64,000 nucleotides of DNA from NCBI RefSeq assembly GCF_001191005.1, contig NZ_CP012201.1:4340001-4404000 (forward strand). Reading direction: 5' to 3'. The notes beneath the pieces are model-generated. The model did not search any database and was not told where the DNA came from. It saw only the letters and a list, made by a program, of their open reading frames with translations. A program made the translations under genes and the position numbers. Source of the stretch: Massilia sp. NR 4-1. Its GTDB lineage: Bacteria; Pseudomonadota; Gammaproteobacteria; Burkholderiales; Burkholderiaceae_D. Below are positions 8,543 to 16,059 of this stretch, piece by piece (the stretch's first letter is position 1; every line of letters starts with the position of its first letter).

Positions 8543-9399
8543 ACCATCACCCTGCGCCCCCGCACGCCGAGCCTTTCTTTTTGAAGGCCGGCACGGGCGC
8601 GCGCTTTTGCGTGTTCCACGCCGCCGCCGGCGCCTGCCGCGGCGCTTTCCTGTATGTGCATCCTTTTGCCGAGGAAATGAACAAGGCGCGCCGCATGGCG
8701 GCCTTGCAGGCGCGCGCCATGGCGGCGCAGGGTTACGCCGTATTGCAGATCGATTTATACGGCTGCGGCGACAGCAGCGGCGATTTCGCCGATGCGCGCT
8801 GGGAGATCTGGCTGGACGACCTGGCGCACGGCGCGCAGTGGCTGCGCGAGCGTCTGGGCGGCGCGCTGGAACAGGAAATCGGCCTGTGGGGCTTGCGCCT
8901 GGGCGCCCTGCTTGCCCTGGATTACGGGCGCCAGGCGGCTCAGCCGCCCTCCGTCCTGCTGCTGTGGCAAGCGGTGACGAACGGCGCCAATTTCATGACG
9001 CAATTCCTGCGCCTGAAACTGGCCAACCAGATGCTGGCCGAGGGCCAGGAAAAAAATGGCGGCACCGCCGCCCTGCGCGCCACGCTGGCCGCGGGCGAGC
9101 CGCTGGAAATCGCGGGCTACACGCTGGCGCCCGCGCTGGCGCAGTCGATTGAAGCGCTGGATGCAGCCAAGTTCGCGCCGCCCCCCTGCCCGCTGCACTG
9201 GTTCGAGATCGTGGCAGAGGAAGGCCGTCCGCTGCCGCCGGCCGCCGCGCGCGTGCTGCAAGGCTGGCAAGAGGGTGGCGAGCTATCCGCCGTGACGGTG
9301 GCAGGCCAGCCTTTCTGGGCCACCCAGGAAATCAGCGAATGCCCTGCCTTGCTCGATGCAACGATAGCGGCATTGAAGGAAGCCTGCCATGCCGCTTGA
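8539..9399 (+). CDS. Alpha/beta hydrolase, exosortase A system-associated hydrolase 2
   Basis: 286 residues of the alpha/beta hydrolase fold. It begins with a beta-strand region, GAFLYVHPFAEEMNKARRMA, followed by QIDLYGCGDSSGDF, a pattern characteristic of the XrtA-associated hydrolase 2 group. The nucleophile elbow is replaced by LWGLRLGALLAL, with no canonical GxSxG, so catalysis may be atypical. The gene overlaps the next one by 11 bases. The function in these loci is unknown; release or transfer of an acyl group from the carrier protein is a reasonable guess. It forms a pair with the neighbouring hydrolase 1. Confidence 0.85.
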   Translation: MNHHPAPPHAEPFFLKAGTGARFCVFHAAAGACRGAFLYVHPFAEEMNKARRMAALQARAMAAQGYAVLQIDLYGCGDSSGDFADARWEIWLDDLAHGAQWLRERLGGALEQEIGLWGLRLGALLALDYGRQAAQPPSVLLLWQAVTNGANFMTQFLRLKLANQMLAEGQEKNGGTAALRATLAAGEPLEIAGYTLAPALAQSIEALDAAKFAPPPCPLHWFEIVAEEGRPLPPAAARVLQGWQEGGELSAVTVAGQPFWATQEISECPALLDATIAALKEACHAA

Positions 9400-10351
9400 G
9401 GAACAGGCGCTCGGCTTTCCCTGCCAGGGCGAGTGGCTGACCGCCATTCTCAGCCCGGTCTCCGGACCGGCGCGGCGCGGCGTGCTGATCGTGGTCGGCG
9501 GCCCGCAGTATCGGGCCGGCAGCCACCGCCAATTCACGCTGCTGGCGCGCGCGCTGGCGGCGCAAGGCATTCCGGCCATGCGCTTCGATTACCGTGGCAT
9601 GGGCGACAGCAGCGGCGCGGCGCGCGATTTCGAAGAGGTCGACGCCGACCTGTGCGCAGCCATCGACCAGTTCATGGCGGCCTGCCCCGGCTTGCAGGAA
9701 GTGGTGCTGTGGGGGCTGTGCGATGCGGCTTCGGCGGCCATGTTTTATGCGCGCCAGGATCATCGCGTCTGCGGTATGGTGTTGCTGAACCCCTGGGCGC
9801 GCAGCACGGAAGGCCTGGCCAAGGCCACGCTCAAGCATTATTACCGCGACCGGCTGCTGCAGCCGGAGCTGTGGAAGAAGATCTTCAGCGGCCGCTTCGA
9901 TTTCGGCGCTGCGGCGCGCTCGTTTGCCGGACTGCTTGGCGCGGCATATGCACGCCGCCCCGCCGCTGCGGCCAAGGGGCAGGATGGCGGCACCATCGAT
10001 ACCGCCGGCACCGATGGACACACCACCGTGGCGGCAGCCGGCATGACAGCCGTGGCGCGGCCCTCGTCCGCGCAGACGGCAGGTATGGCACCGGGCGCGC
10101 CAGGCCTGCACCAGCGCATGCTGGAAGGACTGCAAGGCTTTTCGGGCAAGGTTCTTTTCATCTTTAGCGGCGCCGATCTGACGGCGCAGGAGTTTCTGGA
10201 CATGGTAAAGGCATCCCGCCAGTGGCAAGGCCTGCTGGCGGCTCCGCGCGTGACCCGGCATACCCTGGCGCCGGCCGATCACACCTTCTCGCGCCGCGAA
10301 TGGCGCGACCAGGTGGCCGGCTGGACTTCCGATTGGGTGCGCTCATGGTAA
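9389..10351 (+). CDS. Alpha/beta hydrolase, exosortase A system-associated hydrolase 1
   Basis: 320 residues, alpha/beta hydrolase fold. GVLIVVGGPQYRAGSHRQF and MRFDYRGMGDSSG near the N-terminus match the XrtA hydrolase 1 group. The elbow reads LWGLCDAASAA, so a cysteine sits where serine would be expected. A late histidine (LAPADHTFSRR) fits the catalytic histidine. Between about residues 187 and 245 there is a threonine/alanine/glycine-rich insertion with repeated simple residues that looks like an unstructured linker. The gene overlaps hydrolase 2 by 11 bases and the next glycosyltransferase by 7. The substrate is unknown. Confidence 0.85.
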   Translation: MPLEEQALGFPCQGEWLTAILSPVSGPARRGVLIVVGGPQYRAGSHRQFTLLARALAAQGIPAMRFDYRGMGDSSGAARDFEEVDADLCAAIDQFMAACPGLQEVVLWGLCDAASAAMFYARQDHRVCGMVLLNPWARSTEGLAKATLKHYYRDRLLQPELWKKIFSGRFDFGAAARSFAGLLGAAYARRPAAAAKGQDGGTIDTAGTDGHTTVAAAGMTAVARPSSAQTAGMAPGAPGLHQRMLEGLQGFSGKVLFIFSGADLTAQEFLDMVKASRQWQGLLAAPRVTRHTLAPADHTFSRREWRDQVAGWTSDWVRSW

Positions 10352-11640
10352 AGCGCGTGCTGATGATCGCTTACCACTATCCGCCCATGCGCGGCAGCAG
10401 CGGCATCCAGCGCACGCTGAAGTTCTCGCAGTACCTGCCGCAGCAGGGCTGGCAGCCACTGGTGCTGTCGGCCCATCCGCGCGCCTATGCCAACAGCGGC
10501 GACGACCAGATGCGCGAGATTCCGGCCGAGGCGGTGGTGCAGCGCGCCTTTGCGCTCGACACCTCGCGCCACCTGGCCTGGCGCGGACGCTACCTGGGCT
10601 GGCTGGCCCTGCCCGACCGTTGGGTTTCGTGGTGCCTGGGCGCGGTGCCGGCCGGGCTGCGCATGATACGCAAATACCGTCCGCAGGTGATCTGGTCCAC
10701 CTATCCCATCGCCAGCGCCAATCTGATTGCGCTCTGCCTGCACCGCATGACCGGCCTGCCGTGGATCGCCGATCTGCGCGATCCGATGACCGATGTGGAC
10801 TACCCCTCCGACCCGCTGACGCGCAAGGTGTATCGCTGGATCGAGAAGCAGACCGTCAAGCATTGCACCGTGGCCGTGTGCACCACGCCGGGCGCGATCA
10901 AGACGTATGAAACGCGCTTCCCGGAGATTCCGGCCAGCCGCTTCGCCCTGATCGAAAACGGCTACGACGAGGAGAACTTCGCCGACGCGGGCACCCTCGC
11001 CGCCCAGGCCGCGCCGGCCCAGGGCCGTCCCTTCACGCTGATCCACAGCGGCATCATCTATCCGTCAGAACGCGATCCGGTGCCGCTATTCGAGGCGCTG
11101 GCGGCGCTGCAGGCGCAAGGCAGGATCGATGCGCGGCGCCTGCGCGTGGTGCTGCGCGCCACGGCGCACGACGAGTATCTGGCAGGCCTGATCGCGCGCT
11201 ACGGCATCGGAGAACTGGTCGGCCTGGCGCCGCATATCGCCTACCGCGACGCGCTCAGCGAAATGCTGACGGCCGACGCACTGCTGGTGCTGCAGGCGAC
11301 CAACTGCAATCACCAGATTCCGGCCAAGCTGTATGAATACCTGCGCGCGCGCCGTCCCATCCTGGCGCTGACCGACAGTATCGGCGACACCGCCGCCGCC
11401 TTGCGCCAGGCCGGCATCGACACCATCGCACCGCTCGATTCGAAGGAAGGCATCATGCAGGGGCTGATGCGTTTCCTGGAACTGGCGCAAGCGGGCAAGG
11501 CGCCGCTGGCGTCGGAAGAAGCAATCGCCGCCAATTCGCGCCGCGCGCGCACCGGAGAACTGGGCCAGTTGCTGGAGCGCGTCGCGCAACCGGCGCAAGC
11601 CGCGCATGCCTTGGCGGCCAATAGGGAGGAAGTACGATGA
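10345..11640 (+). CDS. GT-B glycosyltransferase (family 4-like)
   Basis: 431 residues from the ATG at 10345, which overlaps the end of hydrolase 1. The N-terminal signature MVKRVLMIAYHYPPMRGSSG is typical of GT4-type enzymes, with the glycine-rich acceptor-side loop. The C-terminal domain includes FTLIHSGIIYPSERDP and IPAKLYEYLRARRPIL, the donor-binding EX7E-like region. It should transfer a sugar from a nucleotide donor to a lipid-linked intermediate on the cytoplasmic face. An in-frame upstream ATG at 10222 lies within the hydrolase and lacks conserved sequence, so the internal start was chosen. The ATGA overlap with the TPR gene (11637-11640) supports an operon. Confidence 0.88.
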   Translation: MVKRVLMIAYHYPPMRGSSGIQRTLKFSQYLPQQGWQPLVLSAHPRAYANSGDDQMREIPAEAVVQRAFALDTSRHLAWRGRYLGWLALPDRWVSWCLGAVPAGLRMIRKYRPQVIWSTYPIASANLIALCLHRMTGLPWIADLRDPMTDVDYPSDPLTRKVYRWIEKQTVKHCTVAVCTTPGAIKTYETRFPEIPASRFALIENGYDEENFADAGTLAAQAAPAQGRPFTLIHSGIIYPSERDPVPLFEALAALQAQGRIDARRLRVVLRATAHDEYLAGLIARYGIGELVGLAPHIAYRDALSEMLTADALLVLQATNCNHQIPAKLYEYLRARRPILALTDSIGDTAAALRQAGIDTIAPLDSKEGIMQGLMRFLELAQAGKAPLASEEAIAANSRRARTGELGQLLERVAQPAQAAHALAANREEVR

Positions 11641-12263
11641 AGATCAAGGCAGCCCTGGCTGCGGCCACACTGCTGGCCGCCAGCGGACCATTGGCCGCCA
11701 AGCCGTTCTGCGGGGAGCTGGTGAACGCCTTCGGTCCCTTCGATTACCGCACGCCCGATGCTGAACAGCTGCACCTGGTGGAGCAGGCCCACTTCACGGA
11801 AGAGGTGGAGCAAGGCCTCAAAGGCAATACCGGCACGCTGGGCGCGGACCTGGACTATACGCTGCGCGCCTTCCCCAACCATACGCGGGCGCTGGAAACG
11901 CTGGCCAAGGTGGCGCTGCGCCAGAAAGCGGTGCAGCTGCCGGGCGGGAAATATCCGGTGGAATGCTATTTCGAGCGCGCCGTGCGCTTCGTGCCGGACG
12001 ATGGTGCGGCGCATGCGGCTTACGCCGGCTATCTGTACCGCATCGGGCAGCCCGAGAAAGCCTTGCCCATGCTGGAAAAGGCCGTCGAGCTGGACCCCGA
12101 GAATCCCTCGATCAACTACAACCTCGGCCTGGCTTACGCCAAGATGAAGAAATACGATCCCGCCGTCAAATATGCGAGGAAGGCGTATGAATTGGGCTTT
12201 CCGCTGCCGGGGCTGAAAAACATGCTGACGGCGGCGGGCAAGTGGAGCGATAAGACGCCATGA
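11637..12263 (+). CDS. Secreted TPR-repeat protein
   Basis: 208 residues. The first 21 (MKIKAALAAATLLAASGPLAA) form a clear Sec signal peptide. The C-terminal half holds tetratricopeptide motifs: AAHAAYAGYLYRIGQPEKAL, then AVELDPENPSINYNLGLAYAKMKKYDPAV. The product should be periplasmic and act as a protein-protein scaffold. Its place between a glycosyltransferase and a polymerase/ligase-like membrane protein suggests a helper role in polysaccharide polymerisation or export. It is much shorter than PrsT, the TPR lipoprotein of PEP-CTERM loci, and should not be equated with it. Start and stop overlap both neighbours by 4 bases. Confidence 0.82.
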   Translation: MKIKAALAAATLLAASGPLAAKPFCGELVNAFGPFDYRTPDAEQLHLVEQAHFTEEVEQGLKGNTGTLGADLDYTLRAFPNHTRALETLAKVALRQKAVQLPGGKYPVECYFERAVRFVPDDGAAHAAYAGYLYRIGQPEKALPMLEKAVELDPENPSINYNLGLAYAKMKKYDPAVKYARKAYELGFPLPGLKNMLTAAGKWSDKTP

Positions 12264-14707
12264 TCCGCGCCGGGCTGCATCGGGCCAGCGCGCTGCTGAT
12301 GTTCGCAGCGTTGCTGGCCGCAGCCTGGATCTACCCGGCCAGCAAGCCGGTCCTAGGCGCCGCGCTGGCCCTCTATCTGGCGCTGCTGTGGCGCTATCCC
12401 GCCGCCTGGCTGCTGCTGGTGCCGGCCCTGCTGCCGGTCTTCGACCTCGCGCCCTGGACCGGCTGGTTTTTCCTGGAAGAGCTGGACCTGCTGCTGCTGG
12501 CCACCTGCGCCGCCGGCTATTGGCGCTATGCCGATGCGCCGCCCGGCGCGCGCCTGCCGGCCGGCCTGAAAATCTGTCTTGCCCTATTGGCCATCAGCTT
12601 CGCCATCGCGGCCTGGCGCGGCATGCAGCCGCTGGCACCGCTGGATGCGAATGCCTTCAGCAATTACGTCAGTCCCTACAACAGCCTGCGCGTGCTGAAG
12701 GGCTTTGTCTGGGGCTTGCTGCTGCTGCCGCTGCTGCGCCATAGCGCCGGGCCGCAGCTGGAAAACCTCAGGCGCCTGTTCGTGCCCGGCATGCTGCTCG
12801 GGCTGGCGGGCGCTTGCCTGGCGGTGGGCTGGGAACGTGCCGTGTTTCCCGGCCTGTTCAACTTCGCCAGCGACTACCGCCCGACCGCGCCCTTCTCGGC
12901 CATGCATACGGGCGGCGCCGCGCTGGATGCCTATCTGGCCATGGCCTTCCCCTTTGTCGCCCTGTGGCTGATCGGCGTGCACGATGCGCGCCGCCTGGTG
13001 CCCGGCCTGCTGCTGCTGCTGCTGGGCTGCTATGCGGGGCTGACGACTTTTTCGCGCGATATCTATCTGGCTTACGCCTGTTCCGGCGCGGTGATCGCGC
13101 TGCTGGCCGGAGCACGCCACGTGCGCGACGGCAGCCTGACGCTGGCGCGCCTGCTGGGCGGCCTGCTGCTGCTTACCCTGCTGGCCTGGGTGCTGGCCCA
13201 GGTCTTCGGCAGCGGCGGCTATCGCGGCCTGGCGGCGGCGCTTGGCTTGCTGGGCGTGGCATTTGCGTTGGGCGGCGCGGCGCAACGCCTGCAGCGGCGC
13301 GGCTTGGCCGTGGCCCTGGCCTCAGCCTTGCTGCTGGCCTGCAGCGGCTTGTACCTGCTGCTGCAAGGTGGCGATGCCGCCACCGGCAAGGGCGCATATG
13401 CCGCCTACCTGCTGGCGGGCGGCGTCGCTGGCGCGGGCATCCTGCTCCTGCTGTTCGGACCGCAGGAGAAGCAGGCGCTCGGGCTTTGTCTGGCCGCTGC
13501 GGCTTTTCCCGCGCTGGCACTGAGCGCAGCCCTGGTGTCGGTGCATTGGGGCGGCGGCAAGGCCTGGCAGGACACGGCGCTGCTGACCCTGATTGCCGGC
13601 GCGCTGGCGGCGGCGCGCCTGCTGCCGCCCGAGCGGCGCCCCTGGCATCTGGAGCGCTCGACGCTGATACTGGGCTTCTTCGGTGCGATTGTCTGCACCA
13701 CGCTGATTCCGGTGGCCGGCAGCTATTATGCGGGTAGCCGCTTCGCCACCGTGGGCGGCGACCTGGATGTGCGCCTGCGCCACTGGGGGGAGGCGCTGGA
13801 GATGATGGACAGCGACGGTGGCACGCAGCTGCTGGGCATGGGGCTGGGCCGCTATCCCGAAGTGTATTTGTGGAAGAACCTGCACGGCGAAATGCCAGGC
13901 ACCTTCCGCTACGAGGAGGAAAACGGCAACAACCGCTTCCTGCGCCTGGGCACGCCGCAATACTCGATAGGCTATGGCGAAGTGCTGCGCATGCTGCAGA
14001 GGGTGGACGTGGAGAACGGCCACGATTACCGGCTCTCCTTCGACGTACGGCGCAAGGACGGCAAGGTTGGCATGGCCATCGGCATCTGCGAGCGCTGGCT
14101 GCTGTACCGCCAGAATTGCAGCTATATCCAGTCGCGCCTGAAGCCGCAGGAGCGGGAATGGCAGCATGTGGATGCCATGCTGCGCCCCCAGCTCGGCCAC
14201 GGCGGCCTGCTGGCCGCGCCGACCCAACTGGAGATCTTCAGCGACGGCGGCAGCGCGTGGCTGGACGTGGACAATATCAGCCTGCGCGATGCCGCCGATG
14301 GACGTGAACTGATCAGGAACGGTAGCTTCTCCGCCGCCAATGATTACTGGTTTTTCAGCAGCGACCGCAATCACTTCCCCTGGCATGTGAAGAATTTCGC
14401 GGTCAATACGGTGTTCGAGATGGGCTGGCTGGGTGCGCTGGCGACGGCGGCCTTGCTGCTGGTGGCTGGCGGCCAGATGGCGGCGCGCGGCCTGATGGGC
14501 GAACTGCTTGCCACGATCTGCCTGGCCGCGCTGGCCGGCTGCATGATGGTCGGCCTGTTCGACAGCATCTTCGACGTGCCGCGCCTGGCCACCCTGTTCT
14601 TCCTGCTGCTGGGCGCCGGCAGCCTGCGTCCGGCGGCCGCGCCGCATACAGGCAAGCGGCGGAGGCGCCGCTCGGCGCCTCAGGAAGAAGAGCCCTTGAT
14701 GGCGTGA
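12260..14707 (+). CDS. Wzy/O-antigen ligase-like polytopic protein with inserted jelly-roll domain
   Basis: 815 residues. About a dozen hydrophobic segments occupy residues 1-500, and more follow after about 710. The region RLRHWGEALEMM followed by LLGMGLGRYPEV matches the periplasmic-loop motif of O-antigen polymerases and ligases, and KNFAVNTVFEMGWLGAL matches the segment that normally follows closely. Here about 165 soluble residues (roughly 541-705) separate the two. They contain WLDVDNISL and LIRNGSFSAANDYWFF, which resemble carbohydrate-binding jelly-roll modules. The protein probably polymerises or ligates polysaccharide at the periplasmic face, with a built-in sugar-binding domain. 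The last 28 bases overlap the convergent prsR gene. Confidence 0.8.
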   Translation: MIRAGLHRASALLMFAALLAAAWIYPASKPVLGAALALYLALLWRYPAAWLLLVPALLPVFDLAPWTGWFFLEELDLLLLATCAAGYWRYADAPPGARLPAGLKICLALLAISFAIAAWRGMQPLAPLDANAFSNYVSPYNSLRVLKGFVWGLLLLPLLRHSAGPQLENLRRLFVPGMLLGLAGACLAVGWERAVFPGLFNFASDYRPTAPFSAMHTGGAALDAYLAMAFPFVALWLIGVHDARRLVPGLLLLLLGCYAGLTTFSRDIYLAYACSGAVIALLAGARHVRDGSLTLARLLGGLLLLTLLAWVLAQVFGSGGYRGLAAALGLLGVAFALGGAAQRLQRRGLAVALASALLLACSGLYLLLQGGDAATGKGAYAAYLLAGGVAGAGILLLLFGPQEKQALGLCLAAAAFPALALSAALVSVHWGGGKAWQDTALLTLIAGALAAARLLPPERRPWHLERSTLILGFFGAIVCTTLIPVAGSYYAGSRFATVGGDLDVRLRHWGEALEMMDSDGGTQLLGMGLGRYPEVYLWKNLHGEMPGTFRYEEENGNNRFLRLGTPQYSIGYGEVLRMLQRVDVENGHDYRLSFDVRRKDGKVGMAIGICERWLLYRQNCSYIQSRLKPQEREWQHVDAMLRPQLGHGGLLAAPTQLEIFSDGGSAWLDVDNISLRDAADGRELIRNGSFSAANDYWFFSSDRNHFPWHVKNFAVNTVFEMGWLGALATAALLLVAGGQMAARGLMGELLATICLAALAGCMMVGLFDSIFDVPRLATLFFLLLGAGSLRPAAAPHTGKRRRRRSAPQEEEPLMA

Positions 14708-16044
14708 CGCTCCATCAGATCGTATAAGGTGGGGCGGCTGATGCCCAGCAGCTCGGAAGCCTTGACGATATTGCCCTCGACCCGCGCCAGCGCCTTGACG
14801 ATGGCCTTGTATTCCGCCTCCTCGCGCACCTGGCGCAGATTCAGCGGCTCCTCTTCCAGCGGCGTGCCGGACAGGCCCAGGTCTTCCGCCAGGATCTGCG
14901 AACCGTCGGCCATGATGACGGCGCGCTTGATGCAGTTTTCCATTTCGCGCACATTACCCGGCCAGGGGTGGGTTTCGATCTGCACCAGCGCCTCCTGGCT
15001 GAAATGCAGATTGCCGCGCCCCTCCTGGGTGGCGAACTTGTTCTTGAAGTGCTGGGCCAGCAGCACCGCGTCACCCAGGCGCTCGCGCAGCGGCGGAATG
15101 GTGACGACGATTTCGGACAGGCGGTAATACAAGTCTTCGCGGAAGCGCCCGGTGGTGGCCAGCTGCTTCAGGTTCTGGTGGGTTGCGCAGACGATGCGCA
15201 CATCGACCGGAATCTCCTCATGCCCGCCCACGCGCTCGATCACGCGCTCCTGCAGGAAGCGCAGCAGCTTGGCCTGCAGCGGCATGGGCAGGTCGCCCAC
15301 CTCGTCGAGGAAGAAGGTGCCGCCATGCGCCAGCTCCACCTTGCCCTTGGTCTGCTTGACCGCGCCGGTGAAGGCGCCCTTCTCATAGCCGAACAATTCG
15401 CTTTCCAGCAGGTTCTCGGGAATCGCCGCGCAGTTGATCGCCATGAAGCGCTGGCTGGCGCGCGGGCTGAGCTGGTGCAAGGCGCGCGCCAGAACCTCCT
15501 TGCCGGTGCCGCTCTCGCCCAGCACCATGACCGAGGCTGAAGTGGGCGCCACCTTTTCGATATTGCGGCACACCTTCTGCATGCCCGCGTCGCGGCTGAT
15601 GATGCCGGCCAGCGGCGATTCGGCCTGCGATTGCAGCATGCGGCGGTTCTCCTGCTGCAGCGCATGCAGGAAGAAGGCGCGCTGGATCACCAGCGAGAGG
15701 ATTTCCGGTTCGCTGGGCTTTTGATGGAAGTCGTAAGCGCCCAGCGCAATGGCTTTCACCGCATGGCTGCGGTCCTGGTTGCCGGTCAGGACGATGACCT
15801 TGGTATCCGGCGCCAGCGCCAGGATTTGCTGCAGGGTGGCCAAGCCTTCGGTGGCCCCGTCCGGATCGGGCGGCAAGCCCAGGTCCATGGTCACTACAGC
15901 CGGTTCGTGGCGACGCAACTGGGCCAGGGCGGCCTCGCGGTCGCCGGCCACCACCACATCGTAAGCATCGAAGCTCCAGCGCAGCTGCTTTTGCAAGCCA
16001 GGATCGTCTTCGATGATTAGCAGCTTCGGTTTGTTCTGAGTCAC
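14680..16044 (-). CDS. prsR: PEP-CTERM/XrtA sigma-54 response regulator PrsR
   Basis: 454 residues in the NtrC layout. A receiver domain carries the phospho-acceptor D54 (VTMDLGLPPD). An AAA+ domain follows, with Walker A GESGTGKE, the sigma-54 contact loop GAFTGA and Walker B GGTFFLDEVGD. The C-terminal Fis-type helix-turn-helix reads VKASELLGISRPTLYDLM. It should activate sigma-54 promoters of exopolysaccharide and PEP-CTERM genes when phosphorylated by PrsK, encoded 15 bases upstream. The gene converges on the Wzy-like gene and overlaps it by 28 bases. The pairing with an adjacent PrsK makes the assignment specific. Confidence 0.94.
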   Translation of the reverse strand: MTQNKPKLLIIEDDPGLQKQLRWSFDAYDVVVAGDREAALAQLRRHEPAVVTMDLGLPPDPDGATEGLATLQQILALAPDTKVIVLTGNQDRSHAVKAIALGAYDFHQKPSEPEILSLVIQRAFFLHALQQENRRMLQSQAESPLAGIISRDAGMQKVCRNIEKVAPTSASVMVLGESGTGKEVLARALHQLSPRASQRFMAINCAAIPENLLESELFGYEKGAFTGAVKQTKGKVELAHGGTFFLDEVGDLPMPLQAKLLRFLQERVIERVGGHEEIPVDVRIVCATHQNLKQLATTGRFREDLYYRLSEIVVTIPPLRERLGDAVLLAQHFKNKFATQEGRGNLHFSQEALVQIETHPWPGNVREMENCIKRAVIMADGSQILAEDLGLSGTPLEEEPLNLRQVREEAEYKAIVKALARVEGNIVKASELLGISRPTLYDLMERHAIKGSSS

Positions 16045-16059
16045 AGCTTTCCTTCTGCC

